Below are positions 1 to 13,800 of a stretch of 64,000 bases of DNA, one piece after another (within the stretch, counting starts at the first letter, position 1; each line of letters opens with the position of its first letter). The translations under genes were made by a program, and so were the position numbers. The DNA lies in assembly GCA_947650365.1 (NCBI GenBank), contig OX393555.1:78187995-78251994 (forward strand), written 5' to 3'. Source of the stretch: Chamaelirium japonicum (taxonomy: Eukaryota > Streptophyta > Magnoliopsida > Liliales > Melanthiaceae). The notes beneath the pieces are model-generated. The model saw only the letters and a program-made list of their open reading frames with translations. It was not told the origin of the DNA and searched no databases.

Positions 1-3000
1 TCTAATACATTCGTACGATCCAATCTAATACATTCGTACGATCCATAGTAATTCATTCTAATATATTCGTTCGATCCATTCTAATACATTCGTACGATCC
101 ATTGTAATTCATTCGTACGATCCATTCTAATTCATTCGTACGATCCATTCAAATTCATTCGCAAGAATGTATCTATTCTAATTCATCTGTACGATCCATT
201 CTAATTCATTCGCACGATCCATTCTAATTCATTCGTACGATACATTGTAATTCATTAGTACGATCCATTCTAATTCATTCGCACGAATGTATCCATTCTA
301 ATTTATTCGTACGATCCATTCTAATTAATTCGCATGATCCATTCTAATCCATTCGTACGGTCCATTCTAATTCATTCGTACGAATCATTCTAATTCATTC
401 GTACGATCCATTCTAATTCATTCGTACGATACAATCTAATTCATTCACATGAATGTATCCATTCTAATTCATTTGTACAATCCATTCTAATTCATTCGCA
501 CGATCTAGAGTAATTCATTCATACGATCTATTCTAATTCATTCGTATGAACCATTCTAATTCATTCGTACGATCCATTCTAATTCATTCGCACGAATGTA
601 TCCATTCTAATTTATTCATACGATCCATTCTAATTCCTTCGCACGAATTTATCCATTCTAATTCATTCGTATGATCCATTCTAATTCATTCATACGATCC
701 ATTCTAATTCATTCGAACGAATATATCCATTCTAATTCATTCGTACGATCCATTCTAATTTATTCGCACGATCCATTCTAATTCATTTGTATGATCCATT
801 CTAATTCATTCGTACGATCCATTCTAAATCATTCACACGAATGTATCGATTCAAGTTAATTCGTACGATCCATTCTAATTCATTAGTACGATCCATTCTA
901 ATTCATTGATACAATCCGTTCTAATTCATTCATACTATCCATTCGAATTCTTTCATACGATCCATTCTAATTCATTCATACGATCCATTCGAATTCATTC
1001 ATACGATCCATTCTAATTCATTCGCACAAATGGATCCATTCTAATTCATTCGTACGATCCATTCTAATTCATTCGCACGATCTATTCTAATTCATTCGCA
1101 CAAATGTATCCATTCTAATTCATTCATACGATCCATTCTAATTCATTCGCACGATCCATTCTAATTCATTTGCACGATCCATTCTAATTCATTCGCACGA
1201 TCCATTCGTATTCATTCGCACGAATGTATCCATTCTAATTCATTCGTACGATCCATTCTAGTTCATTCGCACGATCCATTCTAATTTATTCATAATATCC
1301 ATTCTAATTCATTCGTACGATCCGTTCTAATTTATTCGCATGAATGTATCCATTCTAATTTATTCGTATGATCCATTCTATTTGATTCGTACAATCCATT
1401 CTAGCTCATTCGTACGATCCATTCTAATTCATTCGCACGAATATATCCATTGTAATTCATTCGTACGATCTATTCTAATTTATTCGTACGATCCATTTTA
1501 ATTCATTCGTTTGATCCATTCTAATTCATTCGTACGATCTATTGTAATTCATTCGTAAGATCCATTCTATTTCATTCGTACGATCCATTCTAATTCATTC
1601 GCACGATCCATTCTAATTCATTCGTACGATACATTGTAATTCATTCGTACGATCCATTATAATTCATTCGTACGATCCGTTCTAATTCATTCGCACGAAT
1701 GTATCCATTCTAATTCATTCGTACGATCCATTCTAATTCATTGGCACAATCCATTCTAATCCATTCGTATGAACCATTCTAATTCATTCGTACGATCCAT
1801 TTTAATTCGTTCGTACGATCCATTCTACTTCATTCATATGACCCATTCTGATTCATTCGCACGAATGTATCCATTCTAATTCATTTGTACAATCCATTCT
1901 AATTCATTCGCACGATCCAGTGTAATCCATTTGTACGATCCATTCTAATTCATTCGTATGATCCATTCTAATTTATTCGTATTATCCATTCTAATTCATT
2001 CGTACGATCCATTCTAATTTATTCACACGAATGTATCCATTCTAATTCATTCGTATAATCCATTCTAATTCCTTCGCACGGATGTATCCATTCTAATTCA
2101 TTCGTACGATCCATTCTAATTCATTCGTACGATCCATTCTAATTCATTCGCACGAATGTATCCATTCTAATTTATTTGTACGATCCATTCTAATTTATTC
2201 GTATGATCCAATCTAATTCATTCGTATAATCCATTCTAATTCAATCGTAAGATCCATTCTAATTCATTCGTACGATCCATTCTAATTCATTCGCACGAAT
2301 GTATCCATTCTAATTCATTCGTACGATCCATTCTAATACATTCGTGCGATCTATTATAATTCATTCATATGATCCATTCGAATTTATTCGTACAATCAAT
2401 TCTAATTCACTCACACGAATGTATCTATTCTAATTCATTCGTACGATCCATTCTAATTCATTCACACGATCCATTCTAATTCATTTGTACGATCCATTCT
2501 AATTCATTCGCACGAATGTATCTATTCTAATTCATTCGTACGATCCATTCTAATTCATTCGCACGATCCATTCTAATTCATTCATATGATACTTTCTAAT
2601 TCATTCGTACGATCCATTCTAATTCATTCGTACGATCCATTCTAATTCATTCGCACGATCCATTCTAATTCGTTCGTACGATCCATTCTAATTTATTTGC
2701 ACGAATGTATCCATTCTAATTCATTCATATGATCCATTCTAGTTCATTTGCACGAATGCATCTATTCTAATTTATTCGTACGATCCATTCTATTTCATTC
2801 GTACGATCCATTCTAATTCATTCATACGATCTATTCTAATTCATTTGTACGATCCATTCTAATTCAATCACACGATCAATAATAATTCATTCGTACGGTC
2901 TATTCTAATTCATTAGTACGATCCATTATAATTCATTCATATGATCCATTCTAATTCATTCGTACGATCCTTTCTAATTCATTCACACGAATGTATCTAT

Positions 3001-3404
3001 TCTAATTTATTCGTACGATCCATTCTAATTCCTGCGCACGATCCACTTTAATTCATTCGTACGATCCATTCTAATTCATTCGTACGATCCATTCTAATTC
3101 ATTCACACAAATGTATCCATTCTAATTCATTCGCACGATCTATTATAATTCATTCGCACGATCTATTATAATTCATTCGTACGATCCATTCTAATTCATT
3201 CGTACAATCTATACTAATTCATTCGTATAATCCATTCTAATTCATTCGTTCGATCCATTCTAATTCATTCTCATGAATGTATCCATTCTAATTCATTCGT
3301 ACGATCCATTCTAATTCATTCGTACGATCCATTCTAATTCATTCGCACGAACGCATGCATTCTAATTCATTCGTATGATCCATTCTAATTCATTCGATCG
3401 ATCC

Positions 3405-3436
3405 ATTCTAATTCATTCGTGCGAATGAATTAGAAT
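3405..3436. repeat. Palindromic orientation switch in the satellite
   Basis: Fifteen-base arms, ATTCTAATTCATTCG and its reverse complement, face each other across two bases. Left of this point the array reads in the forward sense; to the right it reads reversed. In a single strand this would form a long hairpin. Confidence 0.9.
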
Positions 3437-3806
3437 TGATCATATGAATCAATTAGAATGGATCGTATGATTGAATTTGAATAGATCGTACGAATGAATT
3501 AGAATGGATCGTACGAATGAATTAGAATGGATACATTCATGCGAATGAATTAGAATGGATCGTACGAATGAATTAGAATGGATCATACGAATGAAAGAGA
3601 ATGGATCGTATGAATAAATTAGAATGGATACATTCGTGCGAATGAATTAGAATAGATCGTACGAATGAATTAGAAAGGATACATTCGTATAAATGAATTA
3701 GAATGGATCGTACGAATGAATTAGAACGGATCATACGAATGAATTAGAAAGGATATATTCATGCGAATGAATTAGAATAGATCGTACGAATGAATTAGAA
3801 TGGATG
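3421..3806 (-). repeat. Inverted satellite block
   Basis: Units read GAATGAATTAGAATGGATC here, the reverse complement of the main array, and the 28-bp marker appears reversed as GGATACATTCGTGCG. The block returns to the forward sense near 3806-3830, again through a partial palindrome around GGATGCATTC. Confidence 0.9.
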
Positions 3807-4909
3807 CATTCTAATTTGAATAGATCGCACGAAAGTATCCATTCTAATTCATTCGTACGATCCATTCTAATTCATTCGTATGATCCATTCTAATTTATTC
3901 GCATGAACGTATCCATTCTAATTCATTCGTACGATCCATTCTAATTCATTCGTACGATCCATTCTAATTCATTCATACAATCCAACCTAATTCATTCGTA
4001 CGATCCAATCTAATTCATTCATACGATCCATTCTAATTCATTCGCACGAATGTATCCATTCTAATTCATTCATACGATCCATTCTAATTCATTTGTACGA
4101 TCCATTCAAATTCATTCGCACGAATGTATGCATTCTAATTCATTCGTACGATCCATTCTAATTTATTCGCACGAATGTATACATTCTAATTCATTCGTAC
4201 GATCCATTCTAATTCAATCGTACGATCCATTCTTTTTCATTCGCACGAATGTATCCATTCTAATTCCTTCGTACGATCCATTCTAATTCATTCGTACGAT
4301 CCATTCTAATTCATTCGTACGATCCATTCTAATTTATTCGTATGATCCATTCTAATTCATTCGTATGATCCATTCTAATTCATTCGCACGAATGTATCCA
4401 TTCTAACTCATGCGTACGATCCATTCTAATTCATTCGTACGATCCATTCTAATTCATTCGTTCGAATATATCCATTCTAATTCAATCGTACGATCCATTC
4501 TAATTCATTTGTACGAATGTATCCATTCTAATTCATTCATACAATCCATTCTAATTCATTCGTACGATCCATTTTAATTCATTTGTACGATCCAATCTAA
4601 TTCATTCGTACAATCCATTCTAATTCATTCGTACTATCCATTCTATTTCATTTGTACAAATGTATCCATTTTAATTCATTCGTACGATCCATTCTAATTC
4701 ATTCGTATGATCCATTCTAATTCTTTCCTACGATCCATTCAAATTCATTCGAACGAATGTATCCATTCTAATTCATTCGCATGATCCAATCTAATTCTTT
4801 CGCACGATCCATTCTAATTCATTCGTACGATCCATCTAATTCATCCGCACGAATGTATCCATTCTAATTTATTCGCACGAATGTATCCATTCTAATTCAT
4901 TAGTACGAT

Positions 4910-5078
4910 CCATTCGTACGAATGAATTAGAATGGATACTTTCTAATTAATTCGCACGACACATTCTAATTCGTGCGAATGAATAAGAATGGATCGTACG
5001 AATGAATTAGAATGGATCATACGAATGAACTAGAATGGATTGTACAATTGAATTAGAATTATAATGGATACATTCGTA
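4910..5078. repeat. Short double switch of satellite orientation
   Basis: Within about 170 bp the units turn reverse (about 4913-4940), forward (4940-4972), reverse (4973-5070) and forward again. The same reverse-forward-reverse-forward pattern with the same junctions recurs near 7650-7830, so the two are probably copies of one rearranged segment. Confidence 0.82.
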
Positions 5079-6204
5079 TGATCCATTCTCATTCATTCGT
5101 ACAATCCATTCTAATTCATTAGTACGATCTATTCTAATTCATTCATACGATCCATTCTAATTCATTCGTGTGATTCATTCTAATTCATTCGCACGAATGT
5201 ATCCATTCTAATTCATTCGGACGACCCATTCTTATTCATTCGCACGATCCATTCTAATTCATTCGTACGATCCTTTCTAATTCATTCGTACGATCCATTC
5301 TAATTTATTCGTATGATCTATTCTAATTCATTCGCACGAATGTATCCATTCTAATTCATTCGTATGATCCATTCTAATTCATTCGTATGATCCATTCTAT
5401 TTCATTCGTATGATCCATTCGAATTCATTTATACGATCCATTCTAATTCATTCATACGATCCATTCTAATTTATTTGTACGATGCATTCTAATTCATTCG
5501 CACGAATGTATCCTTTCTAACTTATTCGTACGAACCATTCTAATTCATTCGCATGAATGCATCCATTCTAATTCATTCGTATGATCCATTGTAATTCATT
5601 TGCACGAATCTATCCATTCCAATTTATTCGTACGATCCATTCTAATTCATTCGTACAATCTATTCTTATTCATTCATACGATCCATTCTAATTCATTCGC
5701 TCGATCTATTCTAATTCATTCGCACGATCCATTCTAATTCATTCGTACGATCCATTCAAATTCATTTGAACGAATGTATCTATTCCTTTTCATTCATACG
5801 ATCCATTCTAATTCATTCGCATGATCCATTCTAATTCATTCGTATGATCAATTCTAATTAATTCGTATGATCTATTCTAATTAATTCGTACGATCCATTC
5901 TAATTCATTCACACGAATGTATCCTTTCTAATTCATTCGTACGATCCATTCTAATTCATTCGCACGATCCATTCTAATTCATTCGCACGATCCATTCTAA
6001 TTCATTCGTACGATCCATTCTAATTCATTCATACGATCCATTCTAATTTATTCATACAAATGTATCCATTCAAATTCATTCGTTCGATCCATTCTAATTC
6101 ATTCGCATGATCTATTCTAATTCATTCGTACAATCCATTCTAATTCATTCGTACGATCTATTCTAATTCATTATTACTATCCATTCTAATTCATTCTCAC
6201 GAAT

Positions 6205-7045
6205 GGATATATACGAGCGAATGAATTAGAATGGATCGTATGAATGAATTAGAATGGATATATTCGTTCTTGTGAATGACTTAGAATGGATTGTACGAAT
6301 GAATTAGAATGGATACATTCATATGAATGAATTAGAATGGATACATTCGTGCGAATGAATTAGAATGGATCGTACGAATAAAGTAGAATGGGTCGTACAA
6401 ATGAATTAGAATGGATATATTCGTGCGAATGAATTAGAATGGATCATATAAATGAATTAGAATGGATTGTACAAATGAATTAGAAGAGATCGTACGAATG
6501 AATTAGAATGGATACATTCATGCGAATGAATTAGAATGGATCGTACAAATGAATTAGAATGGATCGTATGAATGAATTAGAATGGATCGTATGAATGAAT
6601 TAGAATGGATCGTACGAATGAATTAGAATGGATCGTATGAATGAATTAGAATGGATCCGAATGAATTAGAATGGATCATACGAATGAATTAGAATGGATC
6701 GTATGAATGAATTAGAATGGATCGTACGAATGAATTAGAATGGATCGCATGAATGAATTAGAATGGATACATTCGTGCGAATGAATTAGAATGGATCGTA
6801 TGAATGAATTAGAATGGATACATTCGTGCGAATGAATTAGAATGGATTGTACGAATGCATTAGAATGGATCGTACGAATGAATTAGAATGGATACATTCG
6901 TGCGAATGAATTAGAATGGATCGTATGAATGAATTAGAATGGATGGTGCGAATTAATTAGTATGGATCATACGAATGAATTAGAATGGATCGTACGAATG
7001 AATTAGAATAGCTCTTACGAATGAATTAGAATGGATATATTCTAA
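6205..7045 (-). repeat. Large inverted satellite block
   Basis: About 840 bp of units are in reverse orientation, with both 23-bp and 28-bp types present, flanked by forward array. The left switch lies near 6200 and the right switch near 7040-7060. The right switch has the same layout as that at 3806-3830. Confidence 0.88.
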
Positions 7046-7649
7046 TTAGAATGGATCACACGAACATATCCATTCTTATTCATTCATACGATCCATTCTA
7101 ATTCATTCGTACGATCCATTTTAATTCATTTGTACGATCCATTCTAATTTATTCGTACGAATGTATCCATTCTAATTCATTCGTACGATCCATTCTATTT
7201 CATTCGTATGAAAGTATCCATTCTAATTCATTCGTACGATCCATTCTAATTTATTAGTACGATCTATTCTAATTCAATCGTACGATCCATTCTAATTCAT
7301 TAGTACGATCCATACTAATTCATTCGAACGAATATATCCATTCTAATTCATTCGTACGATCCATTCTAATTCATTTTTACGATCTATTCTAATTCATTCG
7401 TACGAACCATTCTAATTCATTTGTACGAATATATCTATTCTAATTATTTCGTACAATCCATTCTAATTCATTCGTACGATCCATTCTAATTTATTCATAC
7501 GATCCATTTTAATTTATTTGTACGATCCATTCTAATTCATTCGCACGATCCATTCTAATTCATTCGTACGATCCATCTAATTCATTCGCATGAATGTATC
7601 AATTATTATTCATTCGCATGAATGTATCCATTCTAATTCATTCGTACGA

Positions 7650-7830
7650 TCCATTCGTGCGAATGAATTTGAATGGATACATTCTAATTCATTCGCACGA
7701 TCCATTCTAATTCGTGCGAAGGAATTAGAATGGATCGTACGAATGAATTAGAATGGATCGTACGAATGAATTAGAATGGATCGTACGAATAAATTAGAAT
7801 AGATATATTCGTACAAATGAATTAGATTAG
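7650..7830. repeat. Second copy of the double orientation switch
   Basis: The order of forward and reverse fragments matches 4910-5078. The match includes a shortened unit just upstream (GATCCATCTAATTC, near 4833 and 7572) and two 28-bp units in a row. This supports duplication of a larger block rather than independent flips. Confidence 0.8.
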
Positions 7831-10800
7831 ATTTATTCGCACGATCCATTCTAATTCATTCGTACGATCCATTCTAATTCATTCATACGATCCTTTCTAA
7901 TTCATTCATACGATCCATTCTAATTCATTCGCACGAATGTATCCATTCGAATTCATTCGTACGATCCCTTCTAATTCATTCGCACGATCAATTAAAATTC
8001 ATTCGTACGATCCATTCTAATTCATTCGTATGATCCATTCTAATTCATTCATATGATCCATTCTAATTCATTCGCAAGAATGTATCCATTCTTATTCATT
8101 CGTACTATCCATTCTAATTCATTCGTACGGTCCATTATATTTCATTCGTACGATCCATTTTAATTCATTCGTACGATCCATTCTAATTCAATCGCACGAA
8201 TGTATCCATTCTAACTCATTCATACGATCCGTTCTAATTTATTCGCACGATCCATTCTAATTCATTCGTACGATCCATTCTAATTCATTCGTTCGATCCA
8301 TTCTAATTCATTCGCATGAATGTATCCATTCTAATTCAATCGTACAATCCATTATAATTCATTCACATGATCCATTCTAATTCATTCATACGATCCATTC
8401 TAATTCATTCATACTAACCATTCTAATTCATTCGTACGATCCATTCTAATTCATTTGTACGATCCATTATAATTCATTCTCACAAATATATCCATTCCAA
8501 TTCATTCGTACGATCTATTCTAATTCATTCGCACAATCCAATCTAATTCATTTGTACGATCCAATCTAATTCATTCGTACGATCCATTCTAATTCATTCG
8601 CACGAATGTATCCATTCTAACACATTCGTACGATCCATTCTAATTCATTCGTACAATCCATTCTAATTCATTCGTACGATCCATTCTAATTCAGTCGTAC
8701 AATCCATTCTAATTCATTCGTACGATCCATTCTAATTCATTCGCACGAATGTATCCATTCTAATTCTCTCATACCTTCCATTCTAATTCATTCTCACGAT
8801 CCATTCTAATTCATTAGCACGATCTATTTTAATTCATTTGTACGATCCAATCTAATTCATTCGTACGCTCTATTCTAATTCATTCGTATGATCCATTCTA
8901 ATTCATTCGCATAAATGTATCCAATCTAATTCATTCGTACAATCCATTCTAATTCATTCGCACGATCCATTCTAATTCATTCATACGATCCATTCTAATT
9001 CAATCGTACGATACATTCTAATTCACTCGTACAATCCATTCTAATTCATTCGGACGAACGTATCCATTCTAATTTCATTCGTACGATCCATTCTTATTCA
9101 TTCGCACAGATTTATCCATTCTAATTCATTCGTATGATCCATTCTAATTCATTCGCACGATCCATTATAATTCATTCGTACGATCCATCCTAATTCATTC
9201 GTACGATCCATTCTAATTCATTCGCACAAATGTATCCATTCTAATTCATTCGTACGATCTACTCTAATTCATTCACTGGATCCATTCTAATTCATTCGTA
9301 TGATCCATTCTAATTCATTCGTATGATCCATTCTAACTCATTCATACGATCCATTCTAATTCATTCACACAAATGTATCCATTCTAATTCATTAGTACGA
9401 TCCATTCTAATTCATTCGCACGATCCATTCTAATTCATTCGTACGATCCATTCTAATTCATTTGTACAGTCCATTCTAATTCATTCGCACGAATGTATTC
9501 ATTCTAATTCATTCGTACGATCCATTCTAATTCATTCGCACGATCAATTCTAATTCATTCGTACGATCCATTCTAATTTATTCGTACGATCCATTCTAAT
9601 TCATTTGCACGAATGTATCCATTCTAATTTATTCGTACGATCCATTCTAATTTATTTGCACGATCGATTCTAATTCATTCGTACAATCCATTCTAATTCA
9701 TTTATACGATCCATTTTAATTCATTTGTACGATCCATTCTAATTCATTCGCACGAATGTATCCATTCTAATTCATTCGTACGATCCATTCTAATTCATTC
9801 GCACGATCTATTCTAATTCATTCGTATGATCCATTCTAATTCATTCGTATGATCCATACTAATTCATTCGTACGATCCATTCTAATTCATTCGCATGAAT
9901 ATATCCATTCTGATTCATTCGTATGATCCATTCTAATTCATTCGCACGATCCATTCTAATTCATTCGTACGATCTATTTTAATTTATTCTTACGATCTAT
10001 TTTAATTCATTTGTACGATTCATTCAAATTCTTTCGTACGATCCATTCTAACTCATTCGCACGAATGTATCCATCCTAATTCACTCAAATGATCCATTCT
10101 AATTCATTTGCACGATCCATTCTAATTCATTTTTACGATCTATTCTAATTCATTTGTACGATCCATTCTAATTCAGTCGTACAATCCATTCTAATTCATT
10201 CGTACGATCCATTCTAATTGATTCATTCAAATGTATCCATTCTAATTCATACGTACGATCCATTCTCATTCATTCGCACTATCCATTCTAATTCATTCAT
10301 ATGATCCATTCTAATTCATTCGTACTATCCATTCTTATTCATTCGTATGATCCATTCAAATTCATTCGCACGAATGTATCCATTCTAATTCATTCATATG
10401 ATCCATTCTAATTCATTCGCACGATCCATTCTAATTCATTCGTACGATCTATTATAATTCATTCGTACGATCCATTCTAATTCATTGGCACGAATGTATC
10501 CATTCTAATTCATTCGTAGGATCCAATCTAATTCATTCGCACGATCCATTCGTACGATCCATTCTATTTCATTCGTACGATCTATTCTAATTCATTTGAC
10601 GATCCATTCTAATTCATTCGTACGAATGCATCCATTCTAATTCATTCGTATGATCCATTCTAATTCATTCGCATGATCCATTGTAATTCATTCGTACGAT
10701 GCCTTCTAATTCAGTCGTACGATCCATTCTAATTCATTCGCAAGAATATATCCATTCTAATTCATTCGTACGATCCATTCTAATTCATTCGCATGATCCA

Positions 10801-13800
10801 TTCTAATTCATTCATATGATCCATTCGTATTCATTCGTATTATCCATTCTAATTCATTCGTAATCCACTCTAATTTATTCGCACGAATGTATCCATTCTA
10901 ATTCATTCGTACGATCCATTCTAATTCATTCACACGATCTATTCTAATTCATTCTTACGATCCATTCTAATTCATTCGCACGAATGTATCCATTCTAATT
11001 CATTCGCACGATCCATTCTAATTCATTCATACGATCCATTCTAATTCATTCGTACGATCCATTCTAATTCAGTAGTACAATCTATTCTAATTCATTCGTA
11101 CGATCCATTCTAATTCGTTTGCACGAATGTATCCATTCTAATTTATTCGTACGATCCATTCTAATTCATTCTCACGATACATTCTAATTCATTAGTTCGA
11201 TTCATTCTAATTCATTCGTATGATCCAATCAAATTCATTCGTACGATCCATTCTAATTCATTAGCACGAATGTATCCATTCTAATTTATTCGTACGATCC
11301 ATTCTAATTCATTCGCACGATCCATTCTAATTCATTCGTACGATCAATTCTAATTCATTCGTACGATCCATTCTAATTCATTCGCACGAATGTATCCATT
11401 ATAATTCATTCGTACGATCCATTATAATACATTAGCACGATCCATTCTAATTCATTCGTACGATCCACTCTAATTCATTCGTACGATCCATTCTAATTCA
11501 TTCGCACGAATGTATCCATTCTAATTCATTCGTACGATCTATTCTAATTCATTCGCAGGATCCATTCTAATTCCTTCCTACGATTTATTCTAATTCATTC
11601 GTACGTTCCATTCTAACTCTTTCATCCGATCCATTTTAATTCATTCGTACGACCCATTCTAATTCATTCGCACGAATGTATCCATTCTAATTCATTCGTA
11701 CGATCCATTCTAATTCATTCTAACAATCCATTCTAATTCATTAGTTTGATCCATTCTAATTCATTCATACGATCCATTCTAATTCATTCACACGAATGTA
11801 TCCATTCTAATTCATTTGTATGATCCATTCTAATTCATTCGTATGATCCATTCTAATTCATTCGTACGATCCATTCTAATTCATTCGCACGAATGTATCC
11901 ATTCTAATTCATTCATACGATCCATTCTAATTCATTCGCACGATCCATTCTAATTCATTCGTACGATCAATTCTAATTCATTCTTACGATCCATTCTAAT
12001 TCATTTGTATGATCCAATCTAATTCATTCGCACGAATGTATCCATTCTTATTCATTCGTACGATCCATTCTAATTCATTCGCACTATCCATTCTAATTCA
12101 TTCGTACGATCCATTCAAATTTATTCGTACGATACATCTGATTCATTCGCACAAATGTATCCATTCTAATTCATTCGTACGATCTATTCTAATTCATTTG
12201 TAGGATCCATTCTGATTCCTTCATACGATCCATTCTAATTCATTCGTACGATCCATTCTAACTCATTCATACGATCCATTCTAATTCATTCGAATGAATG
12301 TATCCATTCTAATTCATTAGTACGATCCATTCTAATTCATTCACATGATCCTTTCTAATTCATTCATACGATCCATTCTAATTCATTCGTACGATCCATT
12401 CTAATTCATTCGCACGAATGTATCCATTCTAATTCATTCTTACGATCCATTCGAATTCATTCGTACGATCCTTTCTAATTCGTTCATACGATTTATTCTA
12501 ATTTATTCATACGAACCATTCTAATTCATTCGCACGAATGTATCCATTCTAATTCATTCATACGATACATTCTAATTCATTTGCACGGTCCATTCTAATT
12601 CTTTCGTACGGTCCATTCTAATTCATTCATAAGATCCATTCTAATTCATTCGTACGACCAATTCTAATTCATTCGCACGAATGTATCCATTCTAATTCAT
12701 TTGTACGATCCATTCTAATTCATTCGTACGATCCATTCTAGTTGAGTCGTACAATCTATTCTAATTCATTCGTACGACCCATTCTAATTCATTCGCACGA
12801 ATGTATCCATTATAATTCATTCATACGATCCATTCTAATTCATTCGCACGATCTATTCTAATTTATTCATATGACCCATTCTAATTCATTCATACGATCC
12901 ATTCTAACTCATTTGTACGATCCATTCTAATTCATTCGCACGAAAGTATCCATTCTAATTCATTCGTACGATCCATTCTAATTCATTCGCACGATCCATT
13001 CTAATTCATTCGTACGATTCATTCTAATTATTTCGTTCGATCCATTCTAATTCATTCGTACGATCCTTTCTAATTCATTCGCACGAATGCATCCATTTTT
13101 ATTCATTCGTACAATCCATTCAAATTCATTCGCACGATCCATTCTAATTCATTCGTACGATCCATTCTAATTCATTCGTAAGATCCATTCTAATTCATTC
13201 GTTCGATCCATTCTAATCTTTCGCACGAATGTATCCATTCTAATTCATTTGTACGATCCATTCTAATTCATTCGCACAAACCATTTTTATTCATTTGTAT
13301 GATCCATTCTGATTCATTCGTATGATACATTCTAACTCATTCGTACGATCCATTCTAATTCATTCGTACGATCCATTCAAATTTATTCGCACGAATGTAT
13401 CCATTATAATTCATTCTTAAGATCCATTCTAATTCATTCGCAAGATCCATTCTAATTCATTCGTACGATCCATTCTAATTCATTCGTACGATCCATTCTA
13501 ATTCATTCACACAAATGTATCCATTATAATTCATTCGTACGATCCCTTCTAATTTATTCGTATGATCCATTCTATTTCATTAGAACGATCTATTCTAATT
13601 CATTCACACGAATGTATCCATTCTAATTCATTCGTACGATCCATTGTAATTCATTCGCATGATCCATTTTAATTCATTCGTACTATCCATTCTAATTAAT
13701 TCGTATGATCTATTCTAATTCAGTCGTACAATCCATTCTAATTTAGTTGAATGATCCATTCTAATTCATTCGCACGATCCATTCTAATTCATTCATACGA

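Noticed and set aside
12009-12203. Open frame of Ile/His/Ser/Phe repeats in the satellite (also 16015-16245)
   Set aside because: It only translates the 23-bp unit. Neighbouring units of the same array are closed, and there is no start context or codon signal.
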